Shown here: positions 16,383 to 25,501 of the stretch, piece by piece | Position numbering within the stretch: position 1 is the stretch's first letter | Layout: each line of letters opens with the position of its first letter | Assembly (NCBI GenBank): GCA_964526285.1 | Contig: CAZGIW010000006.1 | Location: 1 to 64,000 of the forward strand | Direction: 5' to 3' | Length of the DNA stretch: 64,000 bases | Source of the DNA: CAYMAZ01 sp964526285 | Lineage (GTDB): Bacteria; Bacteroidota; Bacteroidia; Bacteroidales; DTU049 | The notes under the pieces: model-generated | Told to the model about the DNA's origin: nothing | Database searches by the model: none | Seen by the model: only the letters and a program-made list of their open reading frames with translations | Made by a program: the position numbers and the translations under genes

Positions 16383-17438
16383 TTATAACTTAATGCCTGA
16401 CATAGTGTATGTTTGACTGTCTGAATGTATTCTGAAAACATACATTCCTGGTGGAATTAATGACATATCAAGTGTTTGGGGATAGTGTTCAATATTAAAT
16501 GTGTATAAAACAATCCCTAAAACTGAGTAAATTTTAAGAACTGATGCTTCTTTTGTTGTTGCTGACAATGTGATATTGTCTGTAAAAGGCATGGGAAAAA
16601 GCGAGAAGCATGAAATTTGAGAGTTAGAAATTCCGGCATCAGGACCCCATATCTGGCGCGCATATCCGGGATGGTCAATAAATGGATTGCGATTGTTTTG
16701 AATCTTAAAAATTGAATCATTTCGCGAAACTTCTTTCATATCAACAGGGTCATTTTCATGCCATTGCAGATATAAATTGATAACCCATTGATTGAAAGCA
16801 GGCCAGGTGGTTCCGTCAAGCACTGCCGATGCTCCTGCCTCATTTGCTGGCCATCCGGAAATCAGATGTTCATATCTTGTTACCATATAAAAAAGAATTC
16901 TGGCAAAATCACCCTTGTATTCATCCACAGGTTCAAACACTGTTCCACTGTATCCGGGAAAATTACTTGTGCCCAGTTTACTTCCGTTGTAAGATGTCCA
17001 GCTAACACTTCCAACCTGTCCGAATGGATAATTTGATCGTTTATTGTTTGTCCATGCATCAACAGGCACTATGTGATGAAGATCGGCATACATGGGGTAG
17101 ATCTCGCCTCCAATCCAACTTGTTGGGACTGAATGCTCACGATTGAAACAATCACATTCTGCTGAATAATTTCCACACTGATCAGTGACAAACTGAAAAT
17201 TGCAATCCGAATACATGTCCCAAACCTCACCAGAAGATTCTTTGTCGGTCTTTTCAAAATGCAGCCATAAGGATGCATATGTATTTGAAGTATGTCCGCT
17301 ACTGATAATCTGAAACAATGCTGTTTTTAAATCCCCCTGAATTTTTCCTGTTGCCTGATTATAATATCCGGGAGGAATCTGTCCCGAAAGATGTTGAAAA
17401 ACAAGCAAAAAGAATAGAATACAAACTGGTTTTTTCAT
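16383..17438 (-). CDS. secreted endonuclease I with T9SS sorting domain
   Basis: From ATG 17438 the product is 351 residues: signal peptide (LSG|QIPP), an endonuclease I domain and a C-terminal sorting domain (about 275-351, ending SGIKL). The nuclease motifs NREHSVPTSW, DLHHIVPVDAWTN and RSNYPFG are those of the beta-beta-alpha metal family of periplasmic or extracellular nucleases. It likely degrades external DNA for nutrients or biofilm turnover. The longer frame starting at 17522 is rejected since the minus-strand promoter box TATCTTTG (17463-17456) lies within it. Its stop is only 7 bp from that of the convergent C25 gene. Confidence 0.93.
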   Translation of the reverse strand: MKKPVCILFFLLVFQHLSGQIPPGYYNQATGKIQGDLKTALFQIISSGHTSNTYASLWLHFEKTDKESSGEVWDMYSDCNFQFVTDQCGNYSAECDCFNREHSVPTSWIGGEIYPMYADLHHIVPVDAWTNNKRSNYPFGQVGSVSWTSYNGSKLGTSNFPGYSGTVFEPVDEYKGDFARILFYMVTRYEHLISGWPANEAGASAVLDGTTWPAFNQWVINLYLQWHENDPVDMKEVSRNDSIFKIQNNRNPFIDHPGYARQIWGPDAGISNSQISCFSLFPMPFTDNITLSATTKEASVLKIYSVLGIVLYTFNIEHYPQTLDMSLIPPGMYVFRIHSDSQTYTMSGIKL

Positions 17439-17455
17439 TAAAGCCAAATCTTCTG

Positions 17456-17463
17456 CAAAGATA
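17456..17463 (-). promoter_or_regulatory. promoter -7 box of the endonuclease I gene
   Basis: Minus-strand TATCTTTG (TAnnTTTG), 17 bases upstream of the ATG at 17438. It decides between the two possible starts. Confidence 0.65.
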
Positions 17464-17633
17464 ATGCTTTTCAGAAGAATAAACGATACATGATTGTGCC
17501 TGATGAATTCTATCAAAAGCACACCCCCTTATGATACATTCAGTAATCATTAAATATTGGACACTTGTTAATACCTGGATGTTAATTTTGTGTTAAACAC
17601 AAACAATTTAATTTAGACTACATAAAAACAAAC

Positions 17634-17641
17634 TATCTTTG
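17634..17641 (+). promoter_or_regulatory. promoter -7 box of the TonB-C-like gene
   Basis: TATCTTTG matches TAnnTTTG and lies 27 bases before the ATG at 17669. Confidence 0.65.
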
Positions 17642-17668
17642 CAAAATAAATCTTAAAACAAAAAAATT

Positions 17669-18016
17669 ATGAAAACAAAATATTTTTTAACATTCATATT
17701 CTCGCTCTTGCTTTCATTTGCTGTATTTGCAGAAGGAGAAGAGGGAATAACACAAGAATCAGCATTTAACCAGATGTTTTACAATGAAATCAGTTCTCAG
17801 TTGTACTTTCCTGATGAAGCAAGATCAATGGGTCTTGAGGGTTTTGTGCTTGTGAGTTTTGAAATTGGAGCCAATGGTGATATTGAAATTCTTGAGATGA
17901 ACAGTAGTGATATGATTTTTTACAATGCAGCCAAAGAGTCTTTATCAAACATATTGTTATGTTCACATGCACAAGGGAATGTATATAACATGCAGTTTAA
18001 TTACAAACTATATTAA
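17669..18016 (+). CDS. small periplasmic protein with TonB C-terminal-like domain
   Basis: The 115-residue protein has a signal peptide (VFA|EGEE) instead of the membrane anchor of true TonB. The core (LYFPDEARSMGLEGFVLVSFEIGANGDIEI) matches the TonB C-terminal fold seen in many small Bacteroidota proteins. It lacks the long Pro-rich spanner, so it is unlikely to be an energy transducer. The role is unknown. It is monocistronic, with its own promoter. Confidence 0.75.
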   Translation: MKTKYFLTFIFSLLLSFAVFAEGEEGITQESAFNQMFYNEISSQLYFPDEARSMGLEGFVLVSFEIGANGDIEILEMNSSDMIFYNAAKESLSNILLCSHAQGNVYNMQFNYKLY

Positions 18017-18426
18017 AAACGGACCCCTTAGCCTTGTAATGGCGTTTTTCGGTATACGTTAGCGAAGCGCGTATTATCATCCGAAGTACACGAAGTGGAC
18101 TAAGGATGGTAACGTTTTACGTTTATCGTATAACGGCCGATCACCGAACAACGCAGCCGATACTCGCAGGAGTTCACCATGCGAAGCATGGCAACCGCTC
18201 CGAAGGAGTCCCTCACGGGAAACACCGTATAAAGCAAAAAACAGATTGTTGCTGGCAGTAACGAAATTGTTTAAAAAGTTGCTATGTAAATTTTACAATC
18301 ATGCAGTAAAACTACCATCTGTCCCCAGATTTTTTACTTGTCCCAAAAATTCAACGATTTTTTTTTAGTAGCGAGCAGTTACAAAAAAGAAAAAAAAATT
18401 AAATTTTCTTGTCAGGCACAAAAACA
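18017..18426. other. 410-bp non-coding gap
   Basis: No gene is supported here. The first half (18032-18235) is a GC-richer, hairpin-rich element that matches a second copy in the 28.4-28.5 kb gap. The second half is AT-rich and shows nothing I can name. Confidence 0.7.
18032..18235 (-). repeat. MITE-like palindromic intergenic element, copy A
   Basis: This segment is compositionally distinct and built of short hairpins with CGAAG loops (GTACACGAAGTGGAC near 18086, ATGCGAAGCAT near 18179, CTCCGAAGGAG near 18198). Read on the minus strand, its end (TAACGTATACCGAAAAACGC, then CATTACAAGG) aligns with the end of the element at 28382-28531 (TAACCGTATAACCTAAAACG, then CTATTGCAAAG). Both copies also share a CGTGAGGG(A/G)CTC core. 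Its boundaries are approximate. Confidence 0.55.
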
Positions 18427-18870
18427 CTAGTATTTTTGTTCTTTAAGAAATCGTCCTTCTTCATCGTAAAACTTCCACACTCCAACGGGTTCATCATTTT
18501 TATATTTGCCTTCATAATATAATTTCCCGTTGGGGTGATATACTTTTCTGTAGCCGTGCGACAATCCGTTTTTAAATTCACCTTCACTCCATAGGTTTCC
18601 GTTATCATACCAATACTTCCATTCTCCGTGTCGTTCTCCATTTTTGTTAAATGTGCCTTCCATTTCCTTTTGTCCGTTTTGATAATACAAAATTTCTTTG
18701 GTTAACACCTTTTGATCTCCTTTTTCTTTATAAAACCGAACTGTTTTTTCCTGTCCGGGAGACCATGTTTCTTCAACAACTTTAATTTCAGGAGAGGTTG
18801 AACATGATGATAGTAGAAAATGAACAGCAGTAATTAATAAGAAGGCGTGTATAAACCTTTTCGTATTCAT
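18427..18870 (-). CDS. MORN-repeat (YwqK-type) lipoprotein
   Basis: From ATG 18870 the product is 147 residues with a lipobox (FLLSSC). Tandem MORN-variant repeats follow (YYQNGQKEMEGTFNKNGERHG, YDNGNLWSEGEFKNGLSHG, HPNGKLYYEGKYKNDEPVG). Such proteins are often auto-named YwqK-family antitoxins, but no toxin partner is present. A surface or periplasmic binding role is more plausible. The in-frame ATG at 18909 lies inside the preceding gene and is not preferred. The OmpH-like gene upstream ends 7 bp before this start. Confidence 0.8.
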   Translation of the reverse strand: MNTKRFIHAFLLITAVHFLLSSCSTSPEIKVVEETWSPGQEKTVRFYKEKGDQKVLTKEILYYQNGQKEMEGTFNKNGERHGEWKYWYDNGNLWSEGEFKNGLSHGYRKVYHPNGKLYYEGKYKNDEPVGVWKFYDEEGRFLKEQKY

Positions 18871-18877
18871 AGTGTTG

Positions 18878-19522
18878 TTATTTTTTCTTGCTATTTGAGT
18901 AGCGTTCATTAAGGAGGGTTAGTACTTCTGTGGTGATATTAAACTCAGGATTGGTATAGAGAATTCCAACACCCTGTGTATATCCTAGAATATAGTCATA
19001 TTGGTATTCTTCATTTACAATGGCCATTGCAACATTGAGAGAGTCATACACTCTTTGAGAAATGTCAAATTCTTTTTGGGCAATCTGGGAGGAATATTCT
19101 TCGCTAAGTTGAATAAGCGATTGTTGCTGTGCCATCAGGTTTTCTTCAGTTCTTTTTGCATCATCGTAACTGATATTTCCCGATTGTACTTTGCTCTGAT
19201 AACTTTGAATTTGTCCCTGCAAAGATTTTTCTCTATCCTGAAGGTCTTGTTGCAAACTCATTGTTTCTGTTTCCAGTTCAGCTTTCAAATCCTGAAAAAG
19301 CGTATATTGGCTTAGCAGAGTATCAGAATCAATATATGCAATGCTAATACAAGAGCTGTTTTGTTGCCCCTTTGAATTATTTTTGTTTTTGGTAAGGATA
19401 AGAATAACACAAATTGCGATTCCAATAAAGAATACGATATTCAATACCGTTTGAATGTTTGAAAATCCTGAGTTTTTTTCTTTTCCTTCAATAGGTTCAA
19501 TCTTTTTAATTTCTTCGTTCAT
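18878..19522 (-). CDS. OmpH/Skp-like membrane-anchored coiled-coil protein
   Basis: The 214-residue protein has an N-terminal acidic stretch, one membrane helix (about 26-44) and an OmpH/Skp domain: CISIAYIDSDTLLSQYTLF, a long coiled coil (about 80-160) and a beta strand region (YDYILGYTQGVGILYTNPEFNIT). Skp homologues chaperone outer-membrane proteins in the periplasm. The membrane anchor, where Skp has a cleavable signal, is a Bacteroidota variant. It follows recQ by 14 bp. Confidence 0.82.
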   Translation of the reverse strand: MNEEIKKIEPIEGKEKNSGFSNIQTVLNIVFFIGIAICVILILTKNKNNSKGQQNSSCISIAYIDSDTLLSQYTLFQDLKAELETETMSLQQDLQDREKSLQGQIQSYQSKVQSGNISYDDAKRTEENLMAQQQSLIQLSEEYSSQIAQKEFDISQRVYDSLNVAMAIVNEEYQYDYILGYTQGVGILYTNPEFNITTEVLTLLNERYSNSKKK

Positions 19523-19536
19523 GATTTTTTATTTTT

Positions 19537-21765
19537 TTAGTTTCCAAGGTCGGAAATGAATTTAATTCTCATGAGTCTGACTTCTTCTTCAGAGTATTCG
19601 TTTTCTCCAAGAGCCAGTAATGCTTCCTGAATTGAATCTGTTTCAGCAGATGAAAAATATTCATAAATATCCTGCTGGTGGTATTCATCCACAACCTCAT
19701 CAATATAATAGTTCAGATTTACTTTTGTTCCACTGGCAACAATTCGTTCAACCTCGTCTAGTAGATCACTGAATGTCAATGTTTTGGCCAAAGCAATCTG
19801 CTCAAGTGGAATTTTTCTGTCAATTGATTGAATGATATATACTTTAAGACCGGATTTATTAATTACTGACTTAACAACAACATCATTTGGCCTTGTGATG
19901 TCATTTTCTTCAACATATTTTTTAATAATTTCCACAAAGGGCTGGCCATATTTTTGAGCTTTTCCAACACCAACACCTGAAATATTTTTCATTTCTTCAA
20001 GTGTAATTGGATATTGAATAGCCATATCTTCCAATGAAGGGTCTTGAAAAATCACAAATGGGGGCAAATTTTCTTTACGTGCAATTTCTTTTCTAAGGTC
20101 TTTCAAAAGAGAAAACAGCATTTTGTCTGTGCCGCTTCCTTTTTGCATGCCACCACTACCTATAAAATCGTCATCATCACCATCCGAATCATAATCATGG
20201 TCTTTTGCCATTTGAATTTCGTAAGGATTTTTCAAAAACTTCTCACCATCAGGAGCCATTTTAATTACGCCATAATTTTCAATATCCTTATTCAGCAGTT
20301 TGATAATCAGCATTTGTCTAATAATGGCATTCCAAAATTTATCATCATAGTCCATGCCAGCTTCAAAACACTCATAGGATTTAACCTTTGGGTTTTTGAG
20401 AGTACCTGTTACATTACCGGTTAAAATGCTGATAAGCTGCTTGGCTTTGAATTGTTGGTTGGTTTCTTTCACAGCACTCAGCACTGTTAATACATGTTCT
20501 TTTGCTTCAAATTTCATTTTTGGATGTAAACAATTATCACAGGTTGAACAATTTTCAGATTCATAGGTTTCACCAAAATAATGGAGAAGTTGTTTTCTGC
20601 GGCATACAGATGATTCAGCATAAGAAATTACCTCCTGAAGAAGTTGTAGGGCAATTTCCTGTTCGGCCACAGGTTTGTTTTTTCCGAATTTTTCAATTTT
20701 TTGAATATCATCATAGCTGTAAAAGCCAAGACATTTGCCTTCACCTCCGTCACGTCCTGACCGGCCAGTTTCCTGATAATAGCCTTCCAGGCTTTTTGGC
20801 ATGTCATAGTGAATAATAAATCGCACATCGGGCTTGTCAATTCCCATTCCGAAAGCAATAGTAGCAACAATTATATCAATTTCTTCCATCAAAAACATAT
20901 CCTGATGCATTTTTCGCGTTTTGGCATCAAGACCGGCATGATAAGCAACTGCTTTTATTCCGTTTACCTGCAAGGCAGCAGCAATTTCTTCAACTTTTTT
21001 TCTGCTCAGACAGTATATTATGCCTGATTTTCCCAAATGTGAACGTACGAATTTCAATATTTCCTTGAAGATATCAGTGGTTTTTGGCCTTACCTCGTAA
21101 TACAGGTTGGGTCTGTTAAATGACGATTTGTAAATGATAGCATCGGTCATTTGTAATGTTTTCAGTATGTCCTGTTGTACTTTTGGTGTTGCTGTGGCTG
21201 TAAGTGCAATTATTGGGACTTTTTTTCCAATGGTTTCAATAATTGGGCGAATTCTCCGGTACTCAGGTCTGAAGTCGTGTCCCCATTCAGAAATACAGTG
21301 GGCCTCATCAACGGCATAAAAACTAATTTCAATGTCGCGCAAAAATAATATATTGTCTTCCTTATTCAAAGACTCTGGTGCAAGAAAAAGCAATTTAGTC
21401 TTTCCTGACAACAGGTCTTCTTTTACCTGATGAATTTCTCCCCTTGATAATGATGAATTTAATACATGCGCTATTCCAGTATCAGTACCAAAATTGCGCA
21501 TATTATCAACCTGGTTTTTCATAAGGGCAATAAGTGGAGAAATAATAATTGCCACCCCATTGGTCATTAGGGCTGGCAACTGATAACACATAGACTTGCC
21601 ACCACCAGTGGGCATTATCACAAATGTGTCTTTTCCATCCATCAAACTCTTGATGATGTATTCCTGATTGTCCTTGAACTTATCAAAGCCAAAAACCTTC
21701 TTCAGCACTTCACGTAAATTTATTTCCTGTGTTTTCGGCATAACAGCTGTTTCATTTAATAACAT
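19537..21765 (-). CDS. recQ: ATP-dependent DNA helicase RecQ
   Basis: A 3'-5' DNA helicase for recombination and fork repair. Motifs are Walker A MPTGGGKS (51-58), DEAH (153-156) followed by CISEWGHDFRPEY, ATIAFGMGIDKPDVRF and QETGRSGRDG. The zinc subdomain uses Cys388, 406, 409 and 412, and an HRDC domain covers about 565-640. A further C-terminal helical domain (about 645-742, RPNDVVVKSVINKSGLK onwards) exceeds the E. coli length of about 610 and is typical of longer Bacteroidota RecQ. An ATG at 21741 (MPKTQ) is an alternative start. A minus-strand TATCTTTG promoter box (21787-21780) lies just upstream. Confidence 0.97.
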   Translation of the reverse strand: MLLNETAVMPKTQEINLREVLKKVFGFDKFKDNQEYIIKSLMDGKDTFVIMPTGGGKSMCYQLPALMTNGVAIIISPLIALMKNQVDNMRNFGTDTGIAHVLNSSLSRGEIHQVKEDLLSGKTKLLFLAPESLNKEDNILFLRDIEISFYAVDEAHCISEWGHDFRPEYRRIRPIIETIGKKVPIIALTATATPKVQQDILKTLQMTDAIIYKSSFNRPNLYYEVRPKTTDIFKEILKFVRSHLGKSGIIYCLSRKKVEEIAAALQVNGIKAVAYHAGLDAKTRKMHQDMFLMEEIDIIVATIAFGMGIDKPDVRFIIHYDMPKSLEGYYQETGRSGRDGGEGKCLGFYSYDDIQKIEKFGKNKPVAEQEIALQLLQEVISYAESSVCRRKQLLHYFGETYESENCSTCDNCLHPKMKFEAKEHVLTVLSAVKETNQQFKAKQLISILTGNVTGTLKNPKVKSYECFEAGMDYDDKFWNAIIRQMLIIKLLNKDIENYGVIKMAPDGEKFLKNPYEIQMAKDHDYDSDGDDDDFIGSGGMQKGSGTDKMLFSLLKDLRKEIARKENLPPFVIFQDPSLEDMAIQYPITLEEMKNISGVGVGKAQKYGQPFVEIIKKYVEENDITRPNDVVVKSVINKSGLKVYIIQSIDRKIPLEQIALAKTLTFSDLLDEVERIVASGTKVNLNYYIDEVVDEYHQQDIYEYFSSAETDSIQEALLALGENEYSEEEVRLMRIKFISDLGN

Positions 21766-21779
21766 TTTTTATTGACCTG

Positions 21780-21787
21780 CAAAGATA
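21780..21787 (-). promoter_or_regulatory. promoter -7 box of recQ
   Basis: Minus-strand TATCTTTG (TAnnTTTG) lies 14 bases before the ATG at 21765. This short distance slightly favours the internal ATG at 21741. Confidence 0.6.
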
Positions 21788-21912
21788 TGATTTTTTTAAT
21801 TTTTTCAATTCTTTTATGCAAACTTAATTCATTATTTCAACACAAAAAACATTTTTTTCATTTTTTTGCAAAAAAAGATGTAATTTGCACTGGTTTTTAA
21901 TTATATATTACA

Positions 21913-22266
21913 ATGACAAACAATAATATTGTTAATGAATTCAGAGAATACCGGGAAAAAATGAACAACAAAATTCTTGGTGCTGATAATTTACCTATAA
22001 AAAGACTTTACAGTGTTGATGCGCTAACTTATAATGATGGTGCTCTGGATGCCAAAACAAAGGAAATGCTTGGATTATGTGCTTCTTTGGTGCTCAGATG
22101 TGATGATTGTGTCAAATATCACCTTGAAAAATGTATGGAATTTGGTATCACTAAAGCACAAATATTTGATATCTTTGCGGTTGCTTCTGTTGTGGGAGGA
22201 ACCATTACAATCCCTCATATGAGAAGAGGACTTGAATACTGGGAAGCCCTTGAAAATCTCAAATAA
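21913..22266 (+). CDS. AhpD-like carboxymuconolactone decarboxylase-family protein
   Basis: The 117-residue all-helical protein carries the AhpD-type redox motif CDDCVKYH (Cys63, Cys66, His70), within LCASLVLRCDDC. AhpD-like proteins are thiol reductants or peroxidases; the CMD fold also includes decarboxylases, but those lack the CxxC. A role in oxidative-stress handling is inferred. It is followed 5 bp later by the DUF5686 gene. Confidence 0.9.
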   Translation: MTNNNIVNEFREYREKMNNKILGADNLPIKRLYSVDALTYNDGALDAKTKEMLGLCASLVLRCDDCVKYHLEKCMEFGITKAQIFDIFAVASVVGGTITIPHMRRGLEYWEALENLK

Positions 22267-22271
22267 ACCAA

Positions 22272-24719
22272 ATGATTCGAATCAATGTGCTTCTGTTGTT
22301 TGTTTTTGCTGCAGGTAGTTCTCTGTTTGCACAAAACTTGCTGTTTTCAGGATATGTGATGGATGCAGAAACTCATGAACCCATTGAGTTTGCCAATGTG
22401 GCAATTTTGGGAACAACTTCTGGGACAACAACCAATCAGAATGGATATTTTCAATTTTATGCTCAAAAACCTTCTTCTGATACAATTGTTTTTAGTGCCG
22501 TTGGATATGAGAGAAAAAAAATTCCAGCGAACATGTTTACCAAAGAAGGAATCACCATTAACTTATTACCCGCAAATATCAATCTTCCTGAAGTAGTCAT
22601 TGTGCCTGGTGAAAATCCGGCTGAAATTATTCTGAGAAAAGTAATTAGTGCTAAATCTGTCAATAATCAGGAAAACACGGAGTACTACTCATGTCTTGTA
22701 TACAACAAACTCAGATTTGACCTGAATAATTTTGATGAACAAATCAGTCAAAGAAGATTGTTGCGACCCTTTGCTTTTGTATTTGAAAATACTGATACAT
22801 TTCCGGAGACCAACAAAACTTTTTTACCAGTGTTTATTACTGAATCTATTTCCAGTTATTATTACAGAAAATCACCCCAAACAAGAAGAGAAATCATCAG
22901 AGCATCTAACATGTCGGGGCTGGAAAATGAAAGCGTTAGCCGCTTTTTGGGAGCGATGTATCAGCAAACATCTGTTTATGACAATTTTATTATGCTGTTT
23001 GAAAAAAACTTTGTCAGCCCCATTGCCAACAATGGACTTCTGTTCTATCGGTATTATCTAACCGACAGCATCATTTCTGATAATGAAAAATTTTTCAAAA
23101 TTGATTTTGTGCCAAAGCGCAAACAGGAACTCACATTCACCGGGCATATGTGGATTCATGATCCATCCTTCGCAGTTCATTCTTTTCAAATGACTACAGC
23201 CCAGGATGCAAATATTAATTATGTGAACTATTTCTTTATGGCTGCTGAATATGAACCAGCAGAAAACACATGGGTAAAAAAAAGAGAATCTGTCATTGCC
23301 GATTTTAATATGCTGAGTGCAAACAGTTCAACCCCTGGATTTTTTGCACATAAAATCACGGTTTATCAAAATCATTCTTTTGATCCGCCTCAGGATGATA
23401 AAATCTTTGCCCGTCAGGAATTTGTCATAAGAGAAGATGGCCATGCCTCACATTCTGATGATTTTTGGATACAAAACAGACCCGAAATGCTCAGTAAACA
23501 TGATCTCGCTGTTTATGAAATGATAGATTCTGTTACCAACACAAAAGCATTTCGCACCTGGTCAGATATTGTTCAGCTAATCACAACAGGGTATTATGTG
23601 GGAAAATATCTTGAATATGGGCCCTACATGTCGGTTGTTAGCTTCAATGCTGTTGAACAAACTCGATTCAGGTTTGGTATTCGAACAAGTAATAACTTCA
23701 GTACCCGGTTTATGCCAAATGCACACATTGCCTATGCAACAGGTGACGAAAAATTCAAATACGGTGCAGGAGGAATACTTATGTTGAGCAAAATTCCACG
23801 CAGACTCATAAACTTTCAATATAAGTATGATTATGAACTTTTGGGAAAAAGCGAAAATGCATTCCGTGAAGACTTTTTGCCCGCAACATTGCTCACAAGA
23901 AATCCCAATAACAAACTGACAATGACCAGGCAATTCAGATTGCTCTATGAATATGAATGGTTCTCAGGCTTTTCAACAAATCTTATTGGGGTACACAAAG
24001 AAATGTTTGCTCCATTAAATCAGGATTTTTTCTTTAAAAATAAAACAGCGATTATAAGTCAACCGAGTATAATAACCAGTGAGGTTAGTGCTGAAATTCG
24101 GTATGCATATAAAGAACGTTTTGTGGGTGGTGAATTTGAAAGAATCAGTCTAGGGTCAAAGTATCCCATTCTTCGCGTGCGCACAACCATGGGATTTGGA
24201 GATTATGAGTATCAAAAACTTCATTTGAGTTTTTCTCATTGGTTTAATGTGCGTACTTTCGGTTGGTCTAAATACATCATTAATGCTGGCAAAACATGGG
24301 GCACACTGCCATATCCGCTTTTAAAAATGCACGAAGGAAACCAATCTTTTGTGTTTGACGAAATGGCATTCAATATGATGAACTATTATGAATTTCTCAG
24401 CTCACAATGGGTCAGCATGTATTATACCCATCATTTCGACGGGTTCTTTTTTAACAGAATCCCTTTGCTTAGAAAACTTAAGCTGAGAGAGGTGGTTTGG
24501 GGAAAAATCCTTGTGGGAAATCTGGATTCGGAAAACTACAATTACAATATATTGCCAGAAAATATGTTTGTTCTAAACGAACCCTATGTTGAGGCTGGTG
24601 TGGGCATTGAAAATATTCTTAAAGTTATGCGTCTTGATGCAGTATGGAGATTGAGCCATCTGAACAATCCCAACATATCAAAATTTACTTTGCTCATTGG
24701 TTTTCAATTTTATCTGTAA
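22272..24719 (+). CDS. DUF5686 and carboxypeptidase-regulatory-like domain outer-membrane protein
   Basis: The 815-residue protein has a signal peptide (LFA|QNLL) and an N-terminal CarboxypepD_reg-like domain (about 21-105: FSGYVMDAETHEPIEFANVAI, INLLPANINLPEVVI). A long beta-rich region follows and ends in a C-terminal barrel (GFQFYL). This arrangement is the Bacteroidota DUF5686 family, related in architecture to TonB-dependent proteins but lacking a plug. Its substrate is unknown. Its TAA stop overlaps the -7 promoter box of lptB. Confidence 0.85.
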   Translation: MIRINVLLLFVFAAGSSLFAQNLLFSGYVMDAETHEPIEFANVAILGTTSGTTTNQNGYFQFYAQKPSSDTIVFSAVGYERKKIPANMFTKEGITINLLPANINLPEVVIVPGENPAEIILRKVISAKSVNNQENTEYYSCLVYNKLRFDLNNFDEQISQRRLLRPFAFVFENTDTFPETNKTFLPVFITESISSYYYRKSPQTRREIIRASNMSGLENESVSRFLGAMYQQTSVYDNFIMLFEKNFVSPIANNGLLFYRYYLTDSIISDNEKFFKIDFVPKRKQELTFTGHMWIHDPSFAVHSFQMTTAQDANINYVNYFFMAAEYEPAENTWVKKRESVIADFNMLSANSSTPGFFAHKITVYQNHSFDPPQDDKIFARQEFVIREDGHASHSDDFWIQNRPEMLSKHDLAVYEMIDSVTNTKAFRTWSDIVQLITTGYYVGKYLEYGPYMSVVSFNAVEQTRFRFGIRTSNNFSTRFMPNAHIAYATGDEKFKYGAGGILMLSKIPRRLINFQYKYDYELLGKSENAFREDFLPATLLTRNPNNKLTMTRQFRLLYEYEWFSGFSTNLIGVHKEMFAPLNQDFFFKNKTAIISQPSIITSEVSAEIRYAYKERFVGGEFERISLGSKYPILRVRTTMGFGDYEYQKLHLSFSHWFNVRTFGWSKYIINAGKTWGTLPYPLLKMHEGNQSFVFDEMAFNMMNYYEFLSSQWVSMYYTHHFDGFFFNRIPLLRKLKLREVVWGKILVGNLDSENYNYNILPENMFVLNEPYVEAGVGIENILKVMRLDAVWRLSHLNNPNISKFTLLIGFQFYL

Positions 24720-24724
24720 TTTTG
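24717..24724 (+). promoter_or_regulatory. promoter -7 box of lptB, overlapping the upstream stop codon
   Basis: TAATTTTG (TAnnTTTG) begins with the TAA stop of the DUF5686 gene (24717-24719). The lptB ATG follows at 24733. Confidence 0.55.
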
Positions 24725-24732
24725 TCCCAATT

Positions 24733-25458
24733 ATGAAACTAAGAACAGAGAACATAGTTAAAAAATATAAAGGGCGTACTGTAGTCAACCAGGTGAGTGT
24801 TGATGTGTCGAGAGGTGAAATTGTGGGACTTCTGGGACCCAATGGCGCTGGAAAAACAACGTCCTTTTATATTATTGTAGGCCTGATTAAACCCAATGCC
24901 GGAAAAGTGTTTCTTGATGATAAAGAAATTACAGATACTCCAATGTATAAACGTGCCCAAATGGGAGTGGGTTATCTTGCTCAGGAAGCGTCTGTTTTCC
25001 GACAACTCAGTGTTGAAGATAATATCAAAGCTGTTTTGGAATTTACAAAATACTCCAAAATTCAGCAACAGGAAAAACTGGAATCATTGCTTGATGAGTT
25101 TGGATTGCAGAAAATTCGCAAAAGTAAAGGCAATCAACTTTCAGGTGGAGAGAGAAGAAGAACAGAAATTGCCCGAAGTCTTGCTGTTGATCCAAAATTC
25201 ATTTTACTTGACGAACCTTTTGCCGGCGTTGACCCAATTGCCGTTGAGGATATTCAACAAATTGTGATAACATTGAAAGAAAAAAATATTGGGGTGTTAA
25301 TCACCGACCATAATGTTCATGAAACACTTACAATCACAGACAGAGCATATCTTCTTTTTGAAGGCTCTGTGCTAAAGTCAGGCTCGGCCGAAGATCTTGC
25401 ATCCGACGAACATGTAAGAAGAGTGTATCTGGGACAAAACTTTGAACTGAGACGTTAA
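24733..25458 (+). CDS. lptB: LPS export ABC transporter ATP-binding protein LptB
   Basis: This 241-residue ATPase powers extraction of LPS from the inner membrane by LptFG. It shows Walker A GPNGAGKTT, Q-loop YLAQEASVFRQLSVEDN, signature LSGGERRRTEIARSL, Walker B LLDEPFAGVDP and the switch TDHNVHETL. The YLAQEASVF and GVDPIAVEDIQ segments separate LptB from other ABC ATPases. The start at 24733 is chosen over the in-frame codon at 24697, which lies inside the DUF5686 gene and upstream of the promoter box. Confidence 0.95.
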   Translation: MKLRTENIVKKYKGRTVVNQVSVDVSRGEIVGLLGPNGAGKTTSFYIIVGLIKPNAGKVFLDDKEITDTPMYKRAQMGVGYLAQEASVFRQLSVEDNIKAVLEFTKYSKIQQQEKLESLLDEFGLQKIRKSKGNQLSGGERRRTEIARSLAVDPKFILLDEPFAGVDPIAVEDIQQIVITLKEKNIGVLITDHNVHETLTITDRAYLLFEGSVLKSGSAEDLASDEHVRRVYLGQNFELRR

Positions 25459-25501
25459 ATTTTATGTATTTTTACAAATTGTTTGAAAAAGAACTGGTTT
25501 T

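Noticed and set aside
18032..18235. Integron attC site
   Set aside because: GTTRRRY/RYYYAAC cores are not present in the required paired arrangement and there is no integrase or gene-cassette array.
18427..18870. YwqK-family toxin-antitoxin system
   Set aside because: The MORN protein has a lipobox and is followed by no toxin; the same holds for the paralogue at 61490.
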